64,000 nucleotides of DNA from Flammula alnicola (Eukaryota > Basidiomycota > Agaricomycetes > Agaricales > Strophariaceae): contig JADNRV010000059.1 in assembly GCA_015499995.1 (NCBI GenBank), positions 1 to 64,000 on the forward strand, written 5' to 3'. Under the pieces are notes generated by a model. The model ran no database searches, had not been told where the DNA came from, and saw nothing but the letters and a program-made list of their open reading frames with translations. The translations under genes and the position numbers were made by a program. This document shows, piece after piece, positions 40,390 to 50,256 of this stretch (the first letter of the stretch is position 1; each line of letters opens with the position of its first letter).

Positions 40390-42220
40390 CTATTGATTCT
40401 TCAGATCCCAAATTTTCATCGTGGAATCGAACGTCACAGGTTGGCGGCGCCTTGCCCGTCGAATTGGGACCAGAAGATCCTCGTCATCCGATGTGTTGGA
40501 ATCATCATTGCCTTCCGCTTGGTCTATGTCAAGAAAATGACGCGATCCTGAGGCAGATAACAGGCTTGGTTTGAAAGGGTGAAAGGCTACCGAACCTATA
40601 GCATCTAATATTTCACGGGAATCAGATAATTACAAGATTTTCGAAAAATAAATTTACCTGCGTGCGCTTTGAACCGTAACTGCGGCTCGGAGACCTTTGT
40701 GTGAAACCCACTCGACGATTCATCCAACATTGTATCGCGAAGCCCAGGGTCTTCTTCTGCACTTTGGGAATCGAGCTCGAAAATTGAGATGTTCCCTTCC
40801 TACAAATAGGCGCACGTCAGACAAATCAGAGAGAAAATACGACGCCGACTGAACCTGATCCCCGATGCTCAATAAACGACCCGATATGTCGATGTCGAAG
40901 CGCATTTTCTGATTGGTTCTTGATTTAGGGGGAGATGCGCGGAATATTTCCAGTGGGGTGCCAACGTCAGAGCGAATATCCCAACTGTATACCATTCCAC
41001 TCGCGTGTCCGCGATAACCAGCATACAGGATATGAGGCTTCATAGGGTTGAAGTGAAGCTGTAAGTCGGGAACATGGGTGTCAGTACAACTCCAGCGAAG
41101 AATCGCCTGATGTGAGAAAAGGACTTACTTGAGTGACCCCGGCTCGTGGCCCGCCACCTACATGCATGAGCGGTTGTTCTGGCTGGGCGTCGCTGAACAT
41201 CGCAATGTTATCAGCTGTAGGAGTGAAACTTCCCGCAGCGTAAAAGGATTCATCGGAGCTATATGATGGAGAGAACGCGAGAGATGAAATGATCCCTTGA
41301 ACGCAGGACGTTAACTAGAGGAAGATAAACTCAAAATCGTAGAGCGATACCTTTGAGGCCATCTTTGCTTTTTTTGGATGACGTTGTCCGTAACCGAGTT
41401 CCCTCTCCTGGTTGAGATAGATCGAACACTTCGATCGCATCTTCAAACCCACAGTAAAGTCTAAAGAATATTTGAGTTTCGAGAAAGAATGGACAGTGTG
41501 CGCCCAACGAACTTTTGCGCTGAGAGGTTAAACGCGAGACTGTGGGGTGCTATTTGCCTCTCCCTGTGGTCCACTATTCTGTATGACGCACGCAGCTACT
41601 GGGACATGATCGCGTCAGAGGCCAAGGGCGAAAAGGCATTAAGAGGATACAGAATCTTACTCGGCCATCTGATGCATCCAGTAGTTTCACCGGACACTCG
41701 CGTACTGATGCGACAAAGCAAAAAGACGCGGGATCATGCGGAGATGCAGTGGGGTACCAGATAAAATCCAGAATAGGTGATGGTTGACGGAATTCTCGGA
41801 CGGGGTATTGGCTCTCAGCTGGTATGCTATCAACTACACCGTGCCAATTTTTCGTGCATTTATGATGGCTTACCTACACCACCGTCTTGTGAAGAGCTTA
41901 TCAGCTTTTCAGGATACAGTACCCTCAAGATTTCGGTGGAAACGACTTACACGTTAAAGGATTGAAAGGTTCTGCTCTCGCATTGAGCAAGGACTACAGA
42001 TCCATCAGGACACCTAGATTAAAGGGATACGTCATCCAATAAGGGTAGCTCTATCGTTACTAGTGATTTGACAGTCATTGCTGCTAATTACCCACCATTT
42101 CGCGAGCCTAGGAAAATCGCCTGCAAGTCCAGAATCTGTACCAATGTACAAAGTGGAAGCTAAGGATGGGGGTTTGGATATGTCATAGGGATCGGGCACC
42201 CAAGCTTGTGAGGATTTCAT
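40390..42220 (-). CDS. WRAP53: WD40 protein of the WRAP53/TCAB1 type
   Basis: In animals WRAP53 (TCAB1) binds CAB-box RNAs and brings telomerase and small Cajal-body RNAs to Cajal bodies; fungal homologues are little studied. Exons on the minus strand give TDSGLAGDFPRLAKW, CPDGSVVLAQCESRTFQSFN, VREFRQPSPILDFIWYPTAS, FVASVRECPVKLLDASDGR and LRASYRIVDHRERQIAPHSL. After these come YCGFEDAIEVFDLSQPGEGT, MKPHILYAGYRGHASGMVYS and TNQKMRFDIDISGRLLSIGD, ending at STMKIWDLKNQ. The blocks YRIVDHRER..APHSLAF and NQKMRFDIDISGRLL are characteristic of this family. A start at 42220 is assumed. A long intron after QSFN (about 130 bp) is needed. Confidence 0.85.
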
Positions 42221-42243
42221 GGCATAGCAGTGATGGAACGATA

Positions 42244-42366
42244 GGTTCGTGCCAAGCCCCTTGTCGGCAATGCTTCGGCAGGCGTTTGTTTGTTTGTATA
42301 TATATTGCGGAACGCAATCCTGACAAGGGGCTTGCTTCAGAGTGACGAAATTTGGGGGCTTTGTCT
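42244..42366 (+). repeat. Dispersed foldback repeat, copy 1
   Basis: Arms CAAGCCCCTTGTC (42253-42265) and GACAAGGGGCTTG (42322-42334) form a hairpin. The outer part matches the repeat at 56846-56937 in the opposite orientation, including a 23-bp perfect stretch (42325-42347 against 56866-56888). It lies just upstream of the WRAP53-like start codon. Confidence 0.7.
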
Positions 42367-42492
42367 TCATCGACGCTTGAACCGGTTTGTAATCCTACCG
42401 TTCAACGTTGGCTGAGATATTTTTTCTCAGACATCCAATACACCTTTTGACATAAAGGAATTATCTTAGCGCTTATGCATGATAATTATATG

Positions 42493-44010
42493 CACTGTGG
42501 GAGCAGCTTAGGTTGCCGAGCAACCAAGGACAGGCTGAAAACTAGATTTCAACCTGTCCTTGGGTGATTATTAGGTTGATTTGAATCAACCTAATATTTA
42601 GGTTGCGCGGCAACCTAGCAAAACAACCAAGAAAGTAGTGATATTAAACCTACATAATTAGACCGTGAGTATGCTACTTTTCAACCAGACTCGTCAGCCA
42701 GTAAATAGGCACTTATCAACCTAAGTATGCCCCAGTAGGAAAGATATTATTTTTTTTGATAAGACTGTTAATTTATATATTCTAAACATGTTCTGAGAAA
42801 TTTTAAAGGAAAAAGGTTGACACCTGGAACAGGGTGGCATAAATAAGAATTTGGCGCGCACCTTTTTTTTTTTTCCTAAGTCCAAAATGCTGCGTTGGAT
42901 ACTCAGTATCCGGCGATGGCCGATATTTCAAACTCCGCCTGAACAGAGCGTCAGGTGGTTGACCTTTGTTCTTAATCACCGTCGTCCTGGATCCATCCTA
43001 ACCCTCAACTGCATATGACCCCGACGAGTCCCCAACAACCTACCTGACCATAGTCTGCTCACACCATGGGCTGGCATTCGATTAACAGCACCGCGAGGGC
43101 ATAGGAAGTCTTAGGGAGATAGGAGGTAGGGACCCATGGTAGGAGGCCCATCAGGTACGTCGCGACTCGCGAACAACGCCCCATGATGTCAGTGACAATG
43201 GAAAGCCATCTACGTGAATGGTAAGTGCTCCTTTTGAGCATGAGGAAAATAACCGGGATGCTTGCTTACTGGTTTCATAGGTACCCAACATATCTGTGCA
43301 GATCCGTTCAAGGTGAAGACTATTGCTGACAACATGTGAATATTGACAGTGCCTGTTACAGTGGAGTCGAGGGATGGAAGCGGGTATGAGAATGCAAAGC
43401 GCCAATATCTAGCAGGTAAGGTCCTCAAATATTGGACACGGAAGGTCGCATTCTGACCTTTCTCTGTGCTTGCCAGACGGCAACACCCATCACCACTTCC
43501 TTTCTCCGCGGTTCGCCACGTCTTCAGGTGTTGGATGCGACTTGGCATGGGAACCATATGCTTGAGGCCTCGCTGTGGGTTCAGCGATGGTGGCCTAGAC
43601 TGTAGTAAACAGCGTGTAGTTTGTTCTCATTTAAAGTTCGTAGCTGTATGTAACCTAGTATGTAGTCGCAATAATAGGTTGACTTTTGATTTAAAATGCC
43701 CACAGCGAGCTCAATCACGGTCCACGGAAGCTGCTAATTGGATACTATTTAACCAGCAATAGGTTGATTTTCGGTATAAATATAGGTTGGTTAACACCCT
43801 GTGTTAGGTTGATCATACACCTTACTCAACCTATTTGTACATAGGTTGAAAAGTTAAAAAATAGGTTAGAAAATGACCAAGGCGTCAACCTACTTACAAG
43901 GTTGATCACCAACCTAACGAAGATGAAAATTAACCTTTTATTTACTGATATGTAACCTAACTTAGGTCAAATCCTCAGGTTGACCATCAACCTGGGCCGC
44001 CCGCACAGAG
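42493..44010. mobile_element. Non-autonomous CACTA-like (CMC) DNA transposon, 1.5 kb
   Basis: The left end begins CACTGTGGGAGCAGC and the right end, on the other strand, CTCTGTGCGGGCGGC, with AGGTTG next to both. The element is flanked by the 3-bp direct repeat ATG (42490-42492 and 44011-44013), the target duplication length of CACTA elements. The outer ~170 bp on the left and ~350 bp on the right hold at least fifteen AGGTTG/CAACCT motifs, several as palindromes (for example TTAGGTTGATTTGAATCAA). Such subterminal repeats are where CACTA transposition proteins bind. No transposase gene is inside, so movement would need a helper element. A related end lies at 2950-3237. Confidence 0.78.
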
Positions 44011-44326
44011 ATGGCTCCGGCAATGTAGAGTAATTTAGGATCCTTGGAAGGAGGCTTCCCTTCTAAGCATGCAGCCATCCTGGTGCCATAAAACATTTGC
44101 ATCACATAGTTTTAGCATATATATCTATGATTGTGCCAACAAATTGGAGGTTAGAAGTACTTCAGCGCCTAAAATCCTCCTCCCAATACGAGAATCCATG
44201 AAACGGCACTCAATCACGTGATGGCCGCGACAGAAATATCTCTAAGTCCCTAGCCTCGCCAGCCAGTCGTCACATGATCCGTTGTTGAAGTAGCAGAGCT
44301 GACGTTCACGGATATAACGCCTGGAA

Positions 44327-44365
44327 CCTGTTACGGTTGCCATACCGTGAGGTCCCCAAAGTTGC
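44327..44365 (+). repeat. 39-bp inverted repeat, left arm
   Basis: Reads CCTGTTACGG...CCAAAGTTGC and is the exact reverse complement of 50145-50183. It lies about 155 bp before the DUF6589 start codon. Confidence 0.95.
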
Positions 44366-44519
44366 TATTTTTCATACTCCGATTGATGGCCACTCGCATG
44401 CCGCTTACTCAACTGATTGAAGAAAATATTACCGCATCAGGAGGGTGATTGTAGCCAAATTGTAGCACGAAATGGATAACATTCCAGGCTAGCTATACCT
44501 TTCCGTACAATCCTACAAT

Positions 44520-47500
44520 ATGGACAAATGTATTCAGACTGAACCAGAGGATTATACAGGCCTGAATTTCCACCAAAGACCACCCGAAACACCAGTTAGA
44601 AACAGCTTTCATTATGTCTCTCCTCATCTCGATACCCCTTTTCTTCAGTCCTCTCCATTCCTACCTGATGCCTATCCACCTCCACCATTATATTACTGGC
44701 AAGGACCTCCTATACCCTTTCTTCACAACACTCCCCAGCTCTTTACCCCTCAGGCTCAACCTAAACACAGTGAAGGAAACCAAGGGCAAGGATCACAAGG
44801 ACAAAAGAAGGATGCAAAAAGGTTGTGGCAGACTGGGAAGGATAAAATAGAAGAGATCTTCGCCCTGTTGAGCAAGTGGAAATGGTCAATAGGGGACTTA
44901 TTTCTTCACATGTTTTTTATGGAAGATACACACGGAAAATCTTTCGAGCCATCACCACGACATGTTCAAGTCATCGCCAAATTTCTTGCAGGAGAAACGA
45001 AGATTGGTGTCAGTAGGCTCATCGAAGCATGGATGAAGAGTGCATATGGACTACCTTCAGAGCAGGACTATGAACGGCAAATGTTCTACTCGACAACAGT
45101 TGACTATCGGACGATTAAGCATGCTCGGCCCGCGATAACATCCTTCGCAGCACAGGTCATCAAAGAAAAACTCGTCAAGGAGGCAAGAAAGGTTGTCAAA
45201 AGCGAGAGTGGGCTACACACCTTTACTTCAAAGGGGAAGGATATATCAAGATATGATCTTGGGGAGAGAGCTTTACCAGAGGCAATGGCAGTTTTTCAAG
45301 AAACAACACCACTCACATGGGAATATGTATTGGTTATTGCAATGCCAAATAAAGAAGCTGAAGACCGAGAAAGAAGACCGCCTGCAATCGTGAGTACACA
45401 CCATGTCATCCTGGAGGCACAGAGTCTTAATGGCATTTCAGGTTGCTGCTCATGCAATGAGTATGTTAGCCTATTCACGAAACCTGTACGCAAAGCTCGT
45501 AGCTTTGGAGAAAGGTATCCTCAACTTTGCATGCTGTGCGAACCACTACCTCTACAAATATGACAGCCGTGTCGGTGGCGGTCCCAGCTATCATTCCGTC
45601 TGTGAAGCTTTGAAGAAATTAGCAGCCAATGACGCAAGAATAATACGTGAAATTTCTTGGAGTCAGAATTCATCCTGGATACTTCGATTCGACAATGTCC
45701 AGCACTATGTCCGACCACGGAACTTTCGAGTTGGAAAAGAGGCGACAATGAAGATAGGAACCGCTGGAACAGTCTTTGAATTTGTCAACTTTTCTTCAGT
45801 TGCACTCGACATCAATGAAAAGAAGAAGAAACTAGCAGAGAACAAGAGAAAGGACTTGACCTTTCCGCAACTCATGGCCTTGATTGACACCAACCACATC
45901 CACAAAGTTCTCATTCTACAGTTCCTTCGCATCCTCATAAACTATGTTCCTTGTCTACACAAATATAAAGCCAACGTCAGAAAACAATACAACACCAATG
46001 CTGTGAAGAAACAGCTACCTCTTCGAAAGACACGGCTCTTCCCACTGCCAACTAATGGGCGTAATGAAACGATAACGGCAGAACTAATGCACGCACTGCT
46101 TGATTTCATAAAGGAGATGGGATACACTGAAGATGCATATGTTAAGCGTTTGCTTCATGCAGGAGGGGATGGACTTACCTATGAATGAATGGTGCTACTG
46201 AAGATCTACATGCAATTCCACGATACACCATTCCAACGTCTCGATTGGCTTCAACCTTTTCTCGAGACATGGCATGCATGCTGGACAGACCTCTGCCGGA
46301 TCTTCGAGGCACATTGGGACAGTTTACTCAGCCCAGATCCATCCTCCATCGGTCACAGTGCCAATCATCTCAAACGCAAAGCACCATCAAACCTAAAGAA
46401 GGTCGACTACTATCCATATTCCGAGCTGGCATATCAAGTCTTGGATGCACGCATATTGGACTGTTGGAGAATCTATCTGGCCGGAAAAGATGGGGATCTT
46501 CTTCAATACTTCGAAAAGAAAGAAGTGGAAAAGAATTTACCTTCTTTTAAAGAATTGCATGAAATGGCTTGTATTCTGTTCAATAGATACGGTCATCCTC
46601 ATGCATTTGAAAGGGCAATGAAAGGAGCGTACAAGGATCCCAAGAAGACTGTCGCAATGGGAGATGCATGGACAAGAACACCACATGATGAATCATCAAC
46701 ACAGCTGAATGGAAACAAAGCAAAAGCGACGAAGAAAAAGAAAAAGGCCGCCGAGGAACAAGAGGACGAGCCTTCACCACCTTTCGAAGGAGATCAAACA
46801 CTTGCTCAGTCGTGCCGCTTCATTTACGATGCCGCGGTATCACGCGAAGTCATATATGCAACTGCTGATGGAGACGTTGGGCGAGTTTGGGAAGCCCTCA
46901 AGGTTCGGCCTTAGCCTTCTTTTGAAACAGTCACTAAGTTTAATGTTCAATCAAAATAGTCAATGATACTCACCTTTGCTGGCTCAACACATTCAAAATA
47001 CATGAACTACCTATTGGAAATGCTTTGCGATCTTGAGCTGGAATCAAGCAAAGAGCTGCGCGAAGCATTTCTATCCAACTGGATCATCAATCCATCAGGC
47101 GAGGCAGGAAGATTTGTGGCTGGTGATAAATTCCAAGAACAACTGCAAGATGAGATGTATGAGCATATTGGACGGAAGGATAGAGGGTTTGATGAAGATT
47201 ATATGCGAAAAGTCATTGCACCAAATGCTTACCGATTTGTTCTTGTCAAAAAGACCATAACTCAAGGTCTTGGATTGGCGAAGCGCGGATATAAACATTC
47301 AGAGCCGCATACAAATCCAGAGATGGCAAAGCTGTTGCAGGTTTATCAGAATGAGCAGCTACACTTGTTTCGAAAAGGAAGGACATATGGAGGTGACCCA
47401 CGAAAGACGGACGATCTCGGAAGAGGAGTGCAGCGTCTCATGGAGGGAAAGTTGGCCGCATGGGTCCGCGATACCACAAGGACACGGATCGTAAACAAAT

Positions 47501-47739
47501 CAGCTCCACCAGAGGTCGTTGAAAGAGAGCTAACAGAGCTCGAAACAGCGATGGATGCACTGGATGAAGAGATCAATATTCAGCAGAATCAAGAGGCCGC
47601 CGAAACGCGAACAGCAGGACAAGTTCTCCAGTTGGCTGATGGAGAACTTGTATTCGAGTATGAAGGTGACGTTGACGAAGGGGATGATGAACCCGAAGGA
47701 CTGATAGATATTAGTAATTATGATGTAGATACTGAGTGA
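44520..47739 (+). pseudogene. DUF6589 protein (copy A), one in-frame stop
   Basis: Proposed transposase-like protein. The frame runs 44520 to about 45389, then after a 51-bp intron (GTGAGT) from about 45441 to 46914, and after a further intron to 47739. The first 100 residues are Pro-rich and low in complexity. Next come helical blocks (EEIFALLSKWKWSIGDLFLH), MLAYSRN, LRFDNVQHYVRPRNFRVGKE, GGDGLTYE, and near the end FAGSTHSKYMNYLLEML with WIINPSGEAGRFVAGDKFQE; the tail is acidic. FDN, GGD and the later Glu could be a DDE-like triad; that is inference. Between GGDGLTYE and MVLLKIYMQFHD a single TGA (46186-46188) interrupts an otherwise open frame, most simply a CGA to TGA change. Confidence 0.8.
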
Positions 47740-47956
47740 TACAGAGTGATTAGGGGTTAAGTTTAATTTTCTTTACCGCGCTGAATCGTTCAACATTTAG
47801 TTTCAATAGAAAGTAAGCAGAAATGGAAAAAAAACATACCTTCGTACTTCGAGAACGTATACTACCATCCTCCTGATAACTACGCTTGGTGGGTATTTCA
47901 GGCCTAGTAGAAACTTCATCAGACAGATTGAACACATTCATATGATGAGAAGACAC
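47740..47956. other. Gap between convergent genes
   Basis: The 3' ends of the DUF6589 and helicase genes face each other here. A possible extra 3' exon of the helicase (donor GTAAGT at its stop codon) cannot be excluded. Confidence 0.4.
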
Positions 47957-49990
47957 TTACTGCGACAAATCAGCTGTGGGTGTATTTTGTATCGAGGCCG
48001 ATTGAACCGTGAGCAGGTGCGACTGCCGAATGGTAGACCAAAATGAGTCGTATGTTGGAGGCACTTGGACTGGATTAGACGGTAGCGAATCAGCTGTAGG
48101 ATTGCCATTGATTTGATTAGGTGGGTTTGAGACAGTTGCTTCGGTTATAGAGGCTGGTGTTGCAACCACACGTTTCTTACGTTTGGGAGGGGGAGGGAGA
48201 GCGGAAAAGGATTGACAAAGCTCTGAAATGACAGCGTAAAGATGGGTTTCATAGCCGGAAAGGAGGTAAAGATCGTGGGTGTAAGGAAAGAGGTCGGTCG
48301 TTGACTTTATTCGCGCGAAATTATCGAGAATGTTCTTGATGGAGCTGTCGGGGAGAATTGCGAGCGGCGGAAGACATCCGATTTCATCAGACAACTCTTC
48401 CCAAATCTCTTCTCGAAACTTTTGCAAACGACATGTACCCAATTTTGTCATCTTCTCTGTCAACCGTAGATTCATTGGAATAGTGGGCAGAGTTTGAGCT
48501 TGATGAGCGCGTGGAAGCGGAGGTAGGACGGGCTCTGGACAGCAGTCTGGACCACTGCAAATACAGTCGTCGTTGGGTGGCATGGTCTTGCGTAGATTCT
48601 CGCAAGTTTTGCAACTGCAAGGAGGGTCCGAGGTGGGGTTGGCGTAGAGGATGTTCTCCTGCTCGGTGTAGCAGCGTGAGACAAGGATCTGGGCCATACC
48701 AATGTGTAGGCCTTGTTCGACAGCTTTCCCACTGTCAATGACAGATTGGTTCTCGACCATTTTCTTTGCCTTGTCCATTGTCGCTTTGGTGATATAGGTA
48801 ATTCCTCGGCCATCTTTCACGGTTCCCCCTTCCCTTCCAACCCTTCCTTTGCGCTGTTTTCCATGATTCGGATGCTTGCAATCAAGATCGACGACGTCTT
48901 CCACATTCGGGAAGTCGATTCCAACAACGAGGGAGTCCGTAGCAATTATTATTTGCATTTCTTGATCATTGACAAAAAGACGTCGAGTATCGGCGTTATA
49001 ACTGGGAAAACAAAGGGAATTATATATCCGTACTAGCTTATGTGGTGCTTTGTAGTGAAAGTAGGTGCGAAGGCGAAAGCAGAGGGCGAAATTGTTGCAA
49101 TAGATGATGGTTTTCCGATTGCCTTCAACAATCCAGTCAAGATCGGGAAAGCTCCATCCGGCAAGTCCATGACGTAGAACGCGATAGATGTCTTGAACAT
49201 CACGGCGGATATTGGAACGGCGTTGGAAGAAGAATGAACCTGGAGCGAGTCCGAGGGTGTTGAGAAGTGCCGTCGTTTCTTTACCAGAGAGGAGTGTCGC
49301 GGTAAGGCCGATGAGGATGGTGCCGCGAGGCATACGGGCATGGACAAGGGCGATGTGACGAAATGCATCCCGAAAAGAAGGGTCGCCCCAATCTTGAACA
49401 AGGTGGACTTCGTCGATTCCGAGAGCACAGATTCGGGAAGAGAAAGTACGATTCTGGAGGAGGCGATCGAATGGCTGGGATGATAGCTGTTCCGGGGATA
49501 AAAGAATGATGGACGTCTTCTCAATGCACTCCTTCCAGAGGTTGCGTTTTGTTCGACGGGCTTCCGCAAGCGTGTCTTCGTTGATTGCGAGCGCCGTGAG
49601 ATCAAGACTGCGAAATTTCTTCTCCTAAAAGGTACTGTCGATCACAAAGAACAAAAAATGAAAATTAAAGAGACGCACCATCTCCTCCTCGAGCCCTTTC
49701 GTAGGATACACAATCACCGTGGCTGGATTGGCTGGATGCTTTCTTTTCAAAAGAGCACACGGTGGAGACATTGTTTGAATTGCCCTTAGCAGCAACATGT
49801 AGCCGTAGAAATAGCCTGTCTTCCCACTACCAGTCCTCGTTACTGCAAGGACATTGGACCCGTCGATTGCTTTGCAGATACCTTCGAGTATATAGTCATG
49901 TACATCGTGAGGAAGTTGAGGGCGTAAGAGCTCGCGTGCAAGTTGCAAACCTTCCGGATTACTCAAACCTGCTCCTGAAAGAGGAGACAT
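47957..49990 (-). CDS. RecQ-like superfamily 2 DNA helicase (copy A)
   Basis: ATP-dependent 3'-5' DNA helicase by family. Exon one starts MSPLSGAGLSNPEGLQLARE and holds the ATP-binding loop TRTGSGKTGYFYGY and VIVYPTKGLEEEM. After an intron the frame continues EKKFRSLDLTALAINED, LSPEQLSSQPFDRLLQNR and the Walker B motif GIDEVHLVQDWGD (DEVH rather than DEAH). Then come LIGLTATL, IIYCNNFALCFRL, IIIATDSLVVGIDFPNVED and an arginine-finger-type motif QRKGRVGREGG. The C-terminal part has cysteine clusters (PPCSCKTCENL, CICSGPDCCPE), possibly a zinc-binding region, then a disordered tail. All helicase motifs are present. It lies inside the 39-bp inverted repeats, convergent to the DUF6589 gene. Confidence 0.85.
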
Positions 49991-50144
49991 GAGCTATGAG
50001 GTTTGCAACTTGCACGGAAAGAGGGAGGATGGAAAGAGATGAAGATGATTGAACCCGATGAAATTTCGTTGAATCAACAATCGTGCATCGCGTAAGGTCA
50101 CGTTATCCGCCGAGGTGCGGCGATCAGACGGAGTGTCAAAATGT

Positions 50145-50183
50145 GCAACTTTGGGGACCTCACGGTATGGCAACCGTAACAGG
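50145..50183 (-). repeat. 39-bp inverted repeat, right arm
   Basis: Exact reverse complement of 44327-44365. It lies 155 bp beyond the start codon of helicase A and 74 bp before that of helicase B. Confidence 0.95.
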
Positions 50184-50256
50184 TGTATGGCTACTAAGTC
50201 CCATTGATCTGAGAACCATCGATAGATAACACAACTTTCGTATCCTCTCTACCACC

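Larger units (their letters stand above)
44251..50193. mobile_element. Candidate DUF6589-RecQ mobile element, 5.9 kb
   Basis: Two convergent genes, a DUF6589 protein and a RecQ-like helicase, lie between a perfect 39-bp inverted repeat (44327-44365 and 50145-50183, outer end CCTGTTACGG, inner end AAAGTTGC). Weaker inverted similarity continues about 28 bp inward. Farther out, the 9-bp direct repeat CTAAGTCCC occurs at 44242-44250 and 50194-50202, and the bases just inside are TAGCC on the left and GGCTA on the right. If these are the real ends, the left end holds about 66 bp that the right end lacks. The duplication could be chance; the inverted repeat cannot reasonably be. Confidence 0.65.

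Noticed and set aside
46189..46914. Separate gene starting at the ATG right after the TGA
   Set aside because: It continues DUF6589 copy A in the same frame and its content matches the expected continuation, so it is treated as one interrupted gene.
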